Both the position numbers and the translations under genes were made by a program. Under the pieces are notes generated by a model. The model worked only from the letters and a program-made list of their open reading frames with translations. It was not told where the DNA came from and made no database searches. DNA of 37,221 nucleotides from an uncultured Clostridia bacterium. Its GTDB lineage: Bacteria > Bacillota > Clostridia > Christensenellales > UBA1242. The stretch spans positions 1 to 37,221 of the forward strand of contig CALVZE010000008.1 in the NCBI GenBank assembly GCA_944372445.1. The letters run 5' to 3'. Below are positions 1-7,142 of this stretch, one piece after another (the first letter of the stretch is position 1; every line of letters starts with the position of its first letter).

Positions 1-74
1 AAAAAGACTAAAAAGCACTATATATTGTGTTAATGTTAATAAACTTTCCTGTATGTTGTGTTTGCATAACATTT

Positions 75-108
75 AAAATAAGACTTCTTTCAAAGCGTCT
101 TATTTTTT
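75..108 (+). terminator. Rho-independent terminator of an upstream gene
   Basis: AATAAGAC pairs with GTCTTATT across a loop of about 12 bases and a T7 run follows. It closes a plus-strand unit that lies mostly outside the window, possibly an earlier Rhs cassette. Bases 109-252 are AT-rich and show no gene. Confidence 0.7.
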
Positions 109-288
109 TGTATTTACTATGTTTGATTTCTTTGTAAACTTTGATTAATTTTTGATTTCTTTTGAATATCAAATCAACAATAATAAATCAATTTAAGGTA
201 TACTATACATGTTATACCACATAATTTTTTTAAATCAAAATAGAAAACTACCCATTATGATGCATGGGGAAATTGTGTTGTAAAATAC

Positions 289-1188
289 TTGCAAGATGAC
301 GGAACTTATGCTATAATTACTAGTGATTATACTTGCAATGATATAACAATAATCAACCGCTTCATCGCATTTAAAAATCCTTTCCGTTATCGTTCATATT
401 ACTACGATTTCGAAACAAATCTCTACTACTTGAATAGTAGATACTATGATCCAGAAATCGGAAGATTTATAAATGCTGATGATATTACTACCCTTGATGT
501 CACCCAAATAGTTCTTAACGGACTTAACCTTTATGCCTTTTGCTTAAACAATCCTGTAAATGAAGTTGATGAAAATGGTTATTTCCTATTATGGCTGTTT
601 ATAACTGCAATAATCGTAGGAGCAGTTATAAGTGCCGGAACAAGTATTGTTAGTCAAGGGATTAATAATGGTTGGGAAAACATTAATTGGTGGCAAGTAG
701 GATGGGATGCGTTAATTGGTGGAATTAGCGGTGCATTATCTGTAACTGGCCTTGGGGTTGTTGGGATGACAATTGCTGGAGGAGTAATAGGTCTAGTATC
801 GAGTGTAGGGAGTAACCTGATTGCTGGTAATGACTTTACTGATTGGCGCACTTGGCTTGATATTGGCATCTCCACTGGCCTTGGAGCATTCTTTGGATTT
901 ATTGGTGGAGCTGGAGCTACAAATGCAAAACATTTAGATATGGCAGTTAAAAGTTCTTCGCAATTTATGAAAGCTGCTTCAAGTTATGACAAAGTTTTAT
1001 CAAAAATTGCTAGTGGAGCATATAAAACTTTAGCTGGAGCAGCAGGCGCGAGATTATTAACAAAAACCGCATTAAAAAATGTTTGGCAAAGTATTGTAAA
1101 AACTACAGCTTGGAAAAATTTTGGTAGTGGATTAAAATATTCTTTAGGACAAGCGTTTATAGATTTTATTAAATCATTTTTAATTTGA
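289..1188 (+). CDS. Orphan Rhs tip 1: core end plus hydrophobic C-terminal domain
   Basis: The first ~95 residues are the end of an Rhs/YD-repeat core (FRYRSYYYDFE, SRYYDPEIGRFINADD, NPVNEVDENGY). The remaining ~200 residues are a variable tip. It has several Gly/Ala-rich hydrophobic stretches (about residues 99-120, 140-180 and 190-210), a helical linker and a hydrophobic end (FIDFIKSFLI). The frame is open from 244, just after a TAG, and shows core homology from 253. The only start is a TTG at 289 with no Shine-Dalgarno, so this is probably a displaced 5'-truncated tip rather than an independently expressed gene. No nuclease or other toxin motif is recognised. The glycine-zipper look suggests membrane insertion or translocation (inference). 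A membrane protein gene follows after 10 bases. Confidence 0.75.
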   Translation: MQDDGTYAIITSDYTCNDITIINRFIAFKNPFRYRSYYYDFETNLYYLNSRYYDPEIGRFINADDITTLDVTQIVLNGLNLYAFCLNNPVNEVDENGYFLLWLFITAIIVGAVISAGTSIVSQGINNGWENINWWQVGWDALIGGISGALSVTGLGVVGMTIAGGVIGLVSSVGSNLIAGNDFTDWRTWLDIGISTGLGAFFGFIGGAGATNAKHLDMAVKSSSQFMKAASSYDKVLSKIASGAYKTLAGAAGARLLTKTALKNVWQSIVKTTAWKNFGSGLKYSLGQAFIDFIKSFLI

Positions 1189-1198
1189 AGGAGTTGCA

Positions 1199-1591
1199 AT
1201 GATTAATTATGTTTTATTAATTTCATCTATTTTCTTTTACATTTTAACATACTTTATTTCACGCAATAATAAATGGAGTGAATTACATTCATATCTTCCG
1301 GACAAATATTTGATTAAAAACAAAATTTTACTAAAATACTTATTTTCACCAAAAAACATGGTTCCTATATGGCTCTTTGCATTGCACATCTTTAATATAT
1401 TAATGGTATTCATTACATTAATTTTTTATCTATTATATTGGCTTAATGTTATAAATTTAGTTTCGAATAAAATTACACTATTAATATATTTTATTCTAGA
1501 AATTCTTGTGTTTTTAATTATTTTTATAATCCATTGGTCAAAATTAAAAAATACACAAACAATAAAAAAGAATAAAAAAACAAATAAATAG
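1199..1591 (+). CDS. Small membrane protein, candidate immunity protein for Rhs tip 1
   Basis: A 130-residue protein with about three membrane segments (residues 3-20, 58-84 and 88-110) and a Lys/Asn-rich tail. Its Shine-Dalgarno GAAGGAG lies 5 bases before the ATG, and the gene begins 10 bases after the Rhs tip ends. Position directly behind an Rhs C-terminal tip is the usual place for the cognate immunity gene. A membrane immunity protein would fit a toxin acting on membranes. I recognise no family; the immunity role is inferred from position and cassette layout only. Confidence 0.6.
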   Translation: MINYVLLISSIFFYILTYFISRNNKWSELHSYLPDKYLIKNKILLKYLFSPKNMVPIWLFALHIFNILMVFITLIFYLLYWLNVINLVSNKITLLIYFILEILVFLIIFIIHWSKLKNTQTIKKNKKTNK

Positions 1592-1624
1592 TTAGATGCA
1601 ATTTCAAGCACTAACTATTTTATT
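1587..1624 (+). terminator. Terminator of Rhs cassette 1
   Basis: A perfect 9-bp stem, AATAGTTAG with CTAACTATT, and a 15-base loop, followed by TTATTAT. The 5' arm overlaps the stop codon of the candidate immunity gene, so each cassette ends in its own terminator. Confidence 0.65.
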
Positions 1625-1713
1625 ATATAACACATTTTTGCATTTATTCGACAAATGGAAAACAAATTGCTCGTTATGATTATGATGCTTGGGGAAATTG
1701 TGTTGTTAAATAC

Positions 1714-2541
1714 TTGCAAGATGATGGGACTTATGGTATAATCAATAGTGATTATAGCTATAATGACACAAGTATAATCAATCGTTTCATCGCATTTAAA
1801 AATCCATTCCGCTATCGTTCATACTACTACGACTTTGAAACAAATCTATACTACTTGAATAGTAGATATTATGATCCAGAACTTGGTAGATTTATAAATG
1901 CTGATGATATTACCACCCTGGATGTTACCAAAGTTGCTCTTAATGGCCTTAACCTTTATGCTTATTGCTTAAACAATCCTGTAAATGAAGTTGATGAAAA
2001 TGGTTATTTTATATCGTTCTTAATTGGATTGTTAATTGCAGCAGCAATAGGTGCCGCCGTTGGTGCTGTATCCTACACTGCTTCAGTTGTTATCAAGGGT
2101 GTAACAACAGGCAAATGGGAATGGAATTGGGCCGAGTTTTTAGGAAGTGTTGTTGGCGGTTTTGTCGGAGGAGCTTTTTCATATGTATTTGGTGCTGGAA
2201 CATATGCTTCTGCCTTTATATCAGGATTCTTTACAAACTTATTCACAGATGTCTTCAGTCATTGGATTTATGGTACAGAGTTTAATTTTGGTGAATCCTT
2301 GCTAAGCAGTGCATTTGCAGGAGTTTTGTCGATGGCATTTACTGGAATAGTTAACATAAAATATGCTATCAAGGGAATAACTTACGGAAGAGGAAGTTGG
2401 AGTGCTATTTCAAAGCAAATTTTTACTAAGTTAAAAAATGGTTCTATAAAAAATGTATCGTTTAAAACACTATTGAAAATTTTTGGAGAATCTCTTTACC
2501 AATCAATTGTTGATATATTTTATTCAGCTTTAGCAAACTAA
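1714..2541 (+). CDS. Orphan Rhs tip 2: same core end, different C-terminal domain
   Basis: Residues 1-95 are nearly identical to the core end of tip 1. After NPVNEVDENGYF the sequence changes to a different tip of ~180 residues. This tip is hydrophobic and Gly/Ala-rich (LIGLLIAAAIGAAVGAV, then EFLGSVVGGFVGGAFSYVFG) and is followed by a basic segment and a hydrophobic end (SLYQSIVDIFYSALAN). The frame is open from about 1615 and core homology begins at 1642 (YSTNGKQIARYDYDAWG), but there is no ATG, so translation would need the weak TTG at 1714. Best read as a displaced tip cassette that can swap onto a full-length rhs gene by recombination in the core. No catalytic motif seen. Confidence 0.75.
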   Translation: MQDDGTYGIINSDYSYNDTSIINRFIAFKNPFRYRSYYYDFETNLYYLNSRYYDPELGRFINADDITTLDVTKVALNGLNLYAYCLNNPVNEVDENGYFISFLIGLLIAAAIGAAVGAVSYTASVVIKGVTTGKWEWNWAEFLGSVVGGFVGGAFSYVFGAGTYASAFISGFFTNLFTDVFSHWIYGTEFNFGESLLSSAFAGVLSMAFTGIVNIKYAIKGITYGRGSWSAISKQIFTKLKNGSIKNVSFKTLLKIFGESLYQSIVDIFYSALAN

Positions 2542-2550
2542 AGGAGCAAT

Positions 2551-3246
2551 ATGAAAAAACGAATTTTTATCCCAATATCTATATGTTTCATTTTATTAAA
2601 TTTATTTTTCTTAAGTCTATTTATTCTAATTTTAATATATTTCATTTTAGATAAAATAGGAATAGTTGAAACTGGTATCAGTTGGACTCCATTAGAATAT
2701 ATTTTAATTTTTATAGCATTAATATTCTTATTATATACTTCTATTCGTTTTATGTTAGCTTTTAAAATTCATCTACGTAAAGATAGTGTCACAACATTCG
2801 GAGATGGACTTCCAAAATTTGAAAAGATTCAGTACAAATGCTTTGTTAATTATATAGATATTCAAAATATTGCAATAGTAGCAAGCGAAAAAAATTCTAA
2901 AAATCAAAGAATACAATTAAGATGGATTTCTTCTTCTATGCCTAAGAAATATTTGGAATTTAGCTTGATAAATGGTAAAAAATCGAGAATGTGTATTAAC
3001 TATTACACGAAAAAGCAAATAACAAAAATGTTAAATTATATTAACTCAAATATGCAACTTGCAGGCAATGAAAATAATTTAAATGTTGAAGAAATTATGA
3101 AAGACTGGTATTCTTATGGCGGATACAACAGAGAAGATCTAAAAATTAAAAGGGGAGAAAAAATTCGTAAGAAAAAATCAAAAAATAATAACTCACCTAA
3201 TGCCCAACAATGCGATACTTCACAACAAGATAAAGACAGGGATTAA
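2551..3246 (+). CDS. Membrane-anchored protein, candidate immunity protein for Rhs tip 2
   Basis: A 231-residue protein with two membrane helices (about residues 5-35 and 48-70), then a ~160-residue soluble, Lys/Asn-rich domain and a charged tail. The Shine-Dalgarno AAAGGAG lies 5 bases before the ATG, 9 bases behind the tip 2 stop. The hydrophobic N-terminus and basic tail recall the candidate immunity protein of cassette 1, but the sequences do not look homologous, as expected for specific toxin-immunity pairs. No known family recognised; the function is inferred from position. Confidence 0.6.
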   Translation: MKKRIFIPISICFILLNLFFLSLFILILIYFILDKIGIVETGISWTPLEYILIFIALIFLLYTSIRFMLAFKIHLRKDSVTTFGDGLPKFEKIQYKCFVNYIDIQNIAIVASEKNSKNQRIQLRWISSSMPKKYLEFSLINGKKSRMCINYYTKKQITKMLNYINSNMQLAGNENNLNVEEIMKDWYSYGGYNREDLKIKRGEKIRKKKSKNNNSPNAQQCDTSQQDKDRD

Positions 3247-3258
3247 CCCTGTCTTTAT
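3232..3258 (+). terminator. Terminator of Rhs cassette 2
   Basis: A perfect 10-bp stem AAAGACAGGG / CCCTGTCTTT around loop ATTAA, which contains the stop codon of the candidate immunity gene. Only a short T-rich stretch follows. Confidence 0.6.
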
Positions 3259-3273
3259 TAATAAACCATTTTT

Positions 3274-3519
3274 TATTCGACAAATGGAAAACAAATTGCT
3301 CGTTATGATTATGATGCTTGGGGAAATTGTGTTGTAAAATACTTGCAAGATGACGGAACTTATGCTATAATTGATAATGATTATAGTTATAATGACACAA
3401 CAATAATCAATCGTTTCATCGCATTTAAAAATCCATTCCGCTATCGTTCATACTACTACGATTTCGAAACAAATCTTTACTACTTGAATATTAAAAAGAA
3501 GGCTTATAGATGTTGTTAA
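3274..3519 (+). pseudogene. Third Rhs core end, truncated before the tip
   Basis: In-frame copy of the Rhs core end starting YSTNGKQIARYDYDAWG and running to YYYDFETNLYYLN at 3489. It then departs abruptly to a short unrelated run and a TAA at 3517. The SRYYDP...DENGY part, the tip and an immunity gene are all missing. It is a remnant of a third cassette or a recombination scar. Bases 3520-3660 hold no recognisable gene. Confidence 0.8.
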
Positions 3520-3660
3520 AGTGTATTTATTATAGTAGTTTCAAAATCAATTACCTAACAGCCTTTATTTTTATGTAGGAATGTACAAAGCAAAATCCTT
3601 GCAAAAAAGTTCTGCTATATTCCTCCTTTACCTCTATGCTATTCATTAGCATTCAACCAA

Positions 3661-4296
3661 TTAATTTTCTAATTTTTCTAAATAATTTGCTATATCTAAA
3701 AACGCACCAGAATATTTCTTTTTGTCACTGTCTAAGAAAAACTTGTCAGGTCTATCTAGCCCTCTACTCTTCATTTCCTTTATTCTGCCATCCGCAAAAC
3801 AAACAGCATTTACCTTTTGCATATTAAAGTTGTTTCTATAAATGTAAGCTTGAATGTCCGCCTCCAATTTGTCACACATAAAGGCAAATTTCGCCTCTTT
3901 TGTTTCACCAGCCTCAAACTCTTCAATAAGTTTCAAAAATTTATCACTTTCGCTATCTTTAAATAGTTCAACAACCGCTTTTCTCCCCTCTTCTTTTTTG
4001 GTCGCCACTTTTTCATAATCAAACATGGTGATGTCGCCTATTAAAATTTCCTCTGTTTCATGAAGAGCTAAAATTAGAGCCACTTTTTCTATATCTACAT
4101 CCTCATATTCTTTTGTGTGAGAATAGATTGACACTGCAAGCATGAGCGTGCCGAAAACATGTTCGGCAATACTCTCCACGCGCACACCCTCGACCGCCCA
4201 ATACTTCCAACCTGTTCTAAGCGTGTTTTTTAATTTGTTGCTTAAAAAATAAAACTTCAAAATCTTCTCGCAATCTTTTATATTTCTATCTTTCAT
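3661..4296 (-). CDS. HD-domain hydrolase (YfbR/HD_3-like)
   Basis: A 211-residue soluble protein resembling HD-domain phosphohydrolases of the HD_3/YfbR type (5'-nucleotidase-like). Visible landmarks are ESIAEH with His46, the ALILALHETEEILIGDIT segment with His79, and CDKLEAD with Asp142. In the family these ligate a metal and the doublet is usually His-Asp; here it reads His79-Glu80. The rest of the motif, including the E...GDI that follows, is intact, so activity with Glu as ligand is possible but untested. A Shine-Dalgarno GAGGT precedes the ATG. The gene sits 12 bases after the ftsQ-like gene and is probably cotranscribed with it. Substrate unknown. Confidence 0.7.
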   Translation of the reverse strand: MKDRNIKDCEKILKFYFLSNKLKNTLRTGWKYWAVEGVRVESIAEHVFGTLMLAVSIYSHTKEYEDVDIEKVALILALHETEEILIGDITMFDYEKVATKKEEGRKAVVELFKDSESDKFLKLIEEFEAGETKEAKFAFMCDKLEADIQAYIYRNNFNMQKVNAVCFADGRIKEMKSRGLDRPDKFFLDSDKKKYSGAFLDIANYLEKLEN

Positions 4297-4308
4297 ACTA
4301 TACCTCGT

Positions 4309-5289
4309 TTAAAATTTATTCACTTGCTTATCAACCAAATTATAGAATATGTCTGTAACCGATGTTTCTTGATAATCATTCAAGATGAAATTATCTATAA
4401 CAACATAGGAGTTTTGAAGACGCTCGTAAGTCCACACCTCGCCTTTCAATGGCTCGCCGTTTTCATCAGTCACAATCTCGCCGTTTTCATTCAAAACTTT
4501 GTCATAAACTATATTCCCCTCGCTATCAACAAGATAACCCTCTTCATTTATTTGATTGAAAAGCGTGCTGTCAAGAGCAAACATCAGTTGGATTTTGTTT
4601 ACAAGTGCAAAGTCGATATTGTTGACAACAAACTCTCGACCCGAGTGCGTTACAATCTTTGCCGATATGTAATCGCGATTGGTAACATCCACATGACTCT
4701 CGCCAAACTCAATTTCCTTGATAAAACCTTTTTGCTCTTCAAGCGTTCTGTTGTTTGCAAGAAAGGCGTTATACATATTTAATAATCCAACCTGCTCAAC
4801 ATTCAAAAAATCTCCAACTTTAACTTCCGGATTTAAAATGGAAAGATTTTTTAATTCTATTGCATTACTTTTAGTGGAAAGATAGTCACCATTTTCTTTT
4901 CGCAAAACTCTTAAATCGTCATCTAAAATATACACCTCTTCGCCATTTTGGTATGCATAAACCTCTTCTCTTTCGGCAACATGAATAACATAACGATTAG
5001 GAAAGATTGTTTCAATATTAACAACTTCTAAATATGCAAAATTTTCATTGTCCTTAACCTTATCGTTAAGCCTGTTTATGTATTTTGTTTTACCGTCAAA
5101 AAACACACATGCGCCATATGAAAAATCGCCAGCATCAACAATTTCTTCTTCCGTAAGCGTCAAATTTTTGGTTGTTGTATGAAATTTGACAGAAACAGAG
5201 GATAGCGCAAACAGTGTCCAAAACAAAATTAAAATAACCGCCACCACGCTCAAACATATAGATAAAATTATAATCGCTTTTTTGCTCAA
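4309..5289 (-). CDS. DivIB/FtsQ-like cell division protein with POTRA domain
   Basis: A 326-residue bitopic protein: one membrane helix at residues 4-28, then an extracytoplasmic POTRA-like domain (about 30-105). The pattern is VSVKFHTTTKNLT, ITTEE-type helix, then FPNRYVIHVAEREEVYAY and VYILDDDLRVL. The P-x-x-x-I-x-V-x-E-R-x-x-V-A-x series is typical of FtsQ/DivIB, which bridges FtsB/FtsL at the divisome. The long C-terminal region (~200 residues) contains a short acidic repeat, DENGEIVTDENGEPL. Start is TTG at 5289 with AGAGGT five bases upstream; the ATG just before it is followed by a stop within two codons. First gene of a two-gene unit with the HD hydrolase. Confidence 0.7.
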   Translation of the reverse strand: MSKKAIIILSICLSVVAVILILFWTLFALSSVSVKFHTTTKNLTLTEEEIVDAGDFSYGACVFFDGKTKYINRLNDKVKDNENFAYLEVVNIETIFPNRYVIHVAEREEVYAYQNGEEVYILDDDLRVLRKENGDYLSTKSNAIELKNLSILNPEVKVGDFLNVEQVGLLNMYNAFLANNRTLEEQKGFIKEIEFGESHVDVTNRDYISAKIVTHSGREFVVNNIDFALVNKIQLMFALDSTLFNQINEEGYLVDSEGNIVYDKVLNENGEIVTDENGEPLKGEVWTYERLQNSYVVIDNFILNDYQETSVTDIFYNLVDKQVNKF

Positions 5290-5530
5290 TCCATACCTCT
5301 TATAACCAATTTAAAAACTCTCACAAAGGTTCTCATTTATATTTTAATAAAAATTAACAAAAAAGCATAACGATTTAAGAAAAAATCAAATATTTTTTCT
5401 ATTTCGACATATTTTCTATACACAAGTTGCAATAAAAAAACACATCGCAATAATGTGCTTGGCTATGTCGACTTTTTTATCTTAAATTTTAATGTATGCC
5501 TACATAATTGCAGGCTGTTATTTTTTTATT
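5290..5530. other. AT-rich gap upstream of the ftsQ-like gene
   Basis: No coding sequence or strong hairpin seen. The region should hold the promoter of the minus-strand ftsQ-HD unit, but no convincing -35/-10 pair stands out. Confidence 0.4.
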
Positions 5531-5640
5531 TTAAAAATCCAATTTGCGAATTTGGAAGTTTAAAGGAGAACAAACTGAACCAACCGTGCTATTTTCATTT
5601 TTTATTTTTAAAGTGTCGCCAGCATTGAGTTCGTAGAAAG
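5531..5640 (-). pseudogene. C-terminal remnant of a collagen-like/BclA-type protein
   Basis: Minus-strand frame reads FYELNAGDTLKIKNENST, then VGSVCSPLNFQIRKLDF and a TAA at 5531. It matches the end of the C-terminal domain of the collagen-like protein at 30009-31544 ([13 protein letters not shown] ... [12 protein letters not shown], stop). An in-frame stop lies just upstream near 5647, so only the last ~35 codons remain. It abuts the plus-strand remnant that follows. Confidence 0.6.
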
Positions 5641-5802
5641 GCTGTCATTCAAGCAACAAAAGAATTACGAGAAAAGAATGCGCCTGCACCTGTTCCACCA
5701 AAACCAACACAAGAAGAATTGCTGACAGAGATTTTAGCTGAATTAAAAAAGCAAAATAACGAAGAAAAATCATCAGAAGACGAGCATGCTGACGAACAAT
5801 AA
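5641..5802 (+). pseudogene. mscL: C-terminal remnant of mscL (mechanosensitive channel)
   Basis: Fifty-three in-frame codons end at TAA 5800-5802: AVIQATKELREKNAPAPVPP, then KPTQEELLTEILAELKKQNN and an acidic tail. The Pro/Ala linker followed by P-T-x-E-E-x-L-L-T-E-I-x-x-x-L-K is the signature of the cytoplasmic helix at the MscL C-terminus. Both membrane helices and the N-terminus are absent, so no channel can be made. The acidic extension after KKQNN is longer than in typical MscL. Confidence 0.65.
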
Positions 5803-5879
5803 TTTTGTCACATTAAAATTCGCCTAAAAGTCAAAATTCGACATGTGATATAAAACTTAAAAATCGATATGTGAAATAA

Positions 5880-5909
5880 AAAAATTGCTATTCTTATAGC
5901 AATTTTTTT
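5880..5909. terminator. Bidirectional terminator
   Basis: Stem AATTGCTAT / ATAGCAATT with loop TCTT, flanked by A7 and T7 runs, so it works on both strands. It lies 6 bases past the stop of the minus-strand gene 5915-6202. Just before it (about 5835-5882) are two imperfect 26-bp tandem units, CGACATGTGATATAAA and CGATATGTGAAATAAA. Confidence 0.75.
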
Positions 5910-5914
5910 ATTTG

Positions 5915-6202
5915 TTATTTATATTTCTTTTCTTCGTCTTTACAACCACATTTGCAATCGTCGTCGCACTTGCAGTCTTTTTTGCACTCAGAGCCGTTCT
6001 TAATGGCATAAGCAATACCTGTGCCTGTGAGAACAACACCTGAAAGCATGGCTGTAATGTAGCCTATGTTGTTAAGAGCAGAAGCAAGAGCATCTCCATT
6101 AAAGCCTGAGCCCCAAGAGATACCTTGAAGAATAGCCCCAACAACAACCATAGCAAGCCCGATGCCAAGAATGATAATCGTGGTCAGTGTCAACTTTTTC
6201 AT
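5915..6202 (-). CDS. Small membrane protein with Cys-rich acidic tail
   Basis: A 95-residue protein with two membrane helices (about 5-27 and 45-66) and a C-terminal tail rich in Cys, Asp and Lys (CKKDCKCDDDCKCGCKDEE). Seven cysteines lie within about 20 residues, which suggests metal or thiol chemistry on one membrane face (inference). A strong Shine-Dalgarno AAAGGAGGGG precedes the ATG, and a promoter (6229-6257) and terminator fit a monocistronic gene. No family recognised. Confidence 0.7.
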   Translation of the reverse strand: MKKLTLTTIIILGIGLAMVVVGAILQGISWGSGFNGDALASALNNIGYITAMLSGVVLTGTGIAYAIKNGSECKKDCKCDDDCKCGCKDEEKKYK

Positions 6203-6228
6203 ATTCCCCTCCTTTAAATACTAATGTT

Positions 6229-6257
6229 GGTATAAACAAAAATGTTACTAATGTCAA
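6229..6257 (-). promoter_or_regulatory. Sigma-A-type promoter for the Cys-tailed membrane protein
   Basis: On the minus strand TTGACA (6252-6257), a 17-base spacer and TATACC (6229-6234). The leader of ~20 bases carries the Shine-Dalgarno of the gene starting at 6202. Confidence 0.5.
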
Positions 6258-6296
6258 ATGATATTTTATATTTTTTAAAGAAAGTATTTAACATGT

Positions 6297-6806
6297 TTAA
6301 GCAACTGCGTCCGCGAAATTCAAGTCAAGACTAAAACTGTTGCCTATTAAACTTGCAACATCTTCAAGCGAGAAACTTATTACAACATTTGCGGTATATT
6401 TTTGTTCCTCTGTTCCTTTTTCTATAACAATATTATCATTTAAAGTATAATCTTCATCATTCACTTTAATTGAAACATTTATATTGTTTACAACGAGATT
6501 TGAAATAGAGAAATTTAAGTCGCTTGACTCACTATTATTCATAACTGAGAAAGATAATTCAACTGTCTTGTCTGGAATAAATGTAATACCAACATTTTTA
6601 TAACTATCTGTGGTGGTTTCTTGGTTAAACATATCGGTAAAATTGCCGTTTTGATATTTAATTGCAGGAAAAGCATCTTCATCTACTGATAAAGCGAAGT
6701 CTACATTTGGCTTGTTTATTATGAAATCTGCATTCGCTGTATTGCTTGCTGTAAGGTTCAAATTAACTAAACTTTCTGTGGAAGTAAAGTAAATTGTTTC
6801 GGTCAC
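6297..6806 (-). CDS. Fragment of a secreted beta-rich protein (probably 5'-truncated)
   Basis: A 169-codon frame rich in Asn, Ser, Thr and alternating hydrophobics (FIINKPNVDFALSVDED, VELSFSVMNNSESSDLNFSI, VVISFSLEDVASLIG), suggesting a beta-sandwich, surface-exposed domain. The only available start is a GTG, with a stop four codons upstream and no Shine-Dalgarno, and there is no signal peptide or anchor. It is more likely the 3' part of a larger exported protein than an intact gene. No family assigned. Confidence 0.45.
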   Translation of the reverse strand: MTETIYFTSTESLVNLNLTASNTANADFIINKPNVDFALSVDEDAFPAIKYQNGNFTDMFNQETTTDSYKNVGITFIPDKTVELSFSVMNNSESSDLNFSISNLVVNNINVSIKVNDEDYTLNDNIVIEKGTEEQKYTANVVISFSLEDVASLIGNSFSLDLNFADAVA

Positions 6807-7091
6807 AACAAATTTTTATATTTACAAAAATAATTTAGTTTGATAGAATTTCCCAATTTTTCTTCCTTATGGAGAATAAGTTTTTAATTCGCATATAAAC
6901 CTTTCCTATTTGATTAAGAAACTTACATTATGTAAAATTAATTTTTGTGATATTCAACACAATAATCTTTACTTTAAAATTAATTGTTTTGTTTAAGTCT
7001 TGCGTTTTTTGCTACTTTTTTAGCAGATAATTGAAAATAATTTAAAAATCCATAATATTAAACAAAAAAAGAATTTAAGCATGAAAATGCT
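6807..7091. other. AT-rich gap without a gene
   Basis: No credible reading frame on either strand. The left part may be the lost 5' portion of the truncated minus-strand gene; nothing there resembles a signal peptide. Confidence 0.4.
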
Positions 7092-7119
7092 TTCAAATTT
7101 ATATTAAATTTGTTATAAT
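7092..7119 (+). promoter_or_regulatory. Promoter of the membrane protein gene at 7143
   Basis: TATAAT at 7114-7119 with a weak -35 (TTCAAA, 7092-7097) 16 bases upstream. The leader of ~17 bases contains AAAGGAG at 7131-7137. Confidence 0.55.
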
Positions 7120-7142
7120 GAGATATGAATAAAGGAGTTAAT

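Larger units (their letters stand above)
253..3490 (+). repeat. Direct repeat of the Rhs core end (3 copies)
   Basis: The same coding block occurs at about 253-583, 1642-2010 and 3272-3490. It encodes YDAWGNCVVKY, then QDDGTY, NRFIAFKNPFRYRSYYYDFE and LYYLN; copies 1 and 2 continue through SRYYDP, GRFINADD and NPVNEVDENGYF. Similarity between copies 1 and 2 stops just after the DENGY motif, the usual border between Rhs core and variable tip. Copies 2 and 3 begin at the same base (tattcgacaaatgg). The blocks are natural substrates for homologous recombination. Confidence 0.9.

Noticed and set aside
1..288. Possible upstream part of Rhs tip 1
   Set aside because: A TAG at 241 closes the frame and similarity to the other copies begins only at about 253.
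5430..5530. Short inverted repeat GCCT...AGGC near 5494-5514 as a terminator
   Set aside because: The stem is only 4-5 bp and lacks a T run in the needed direction.
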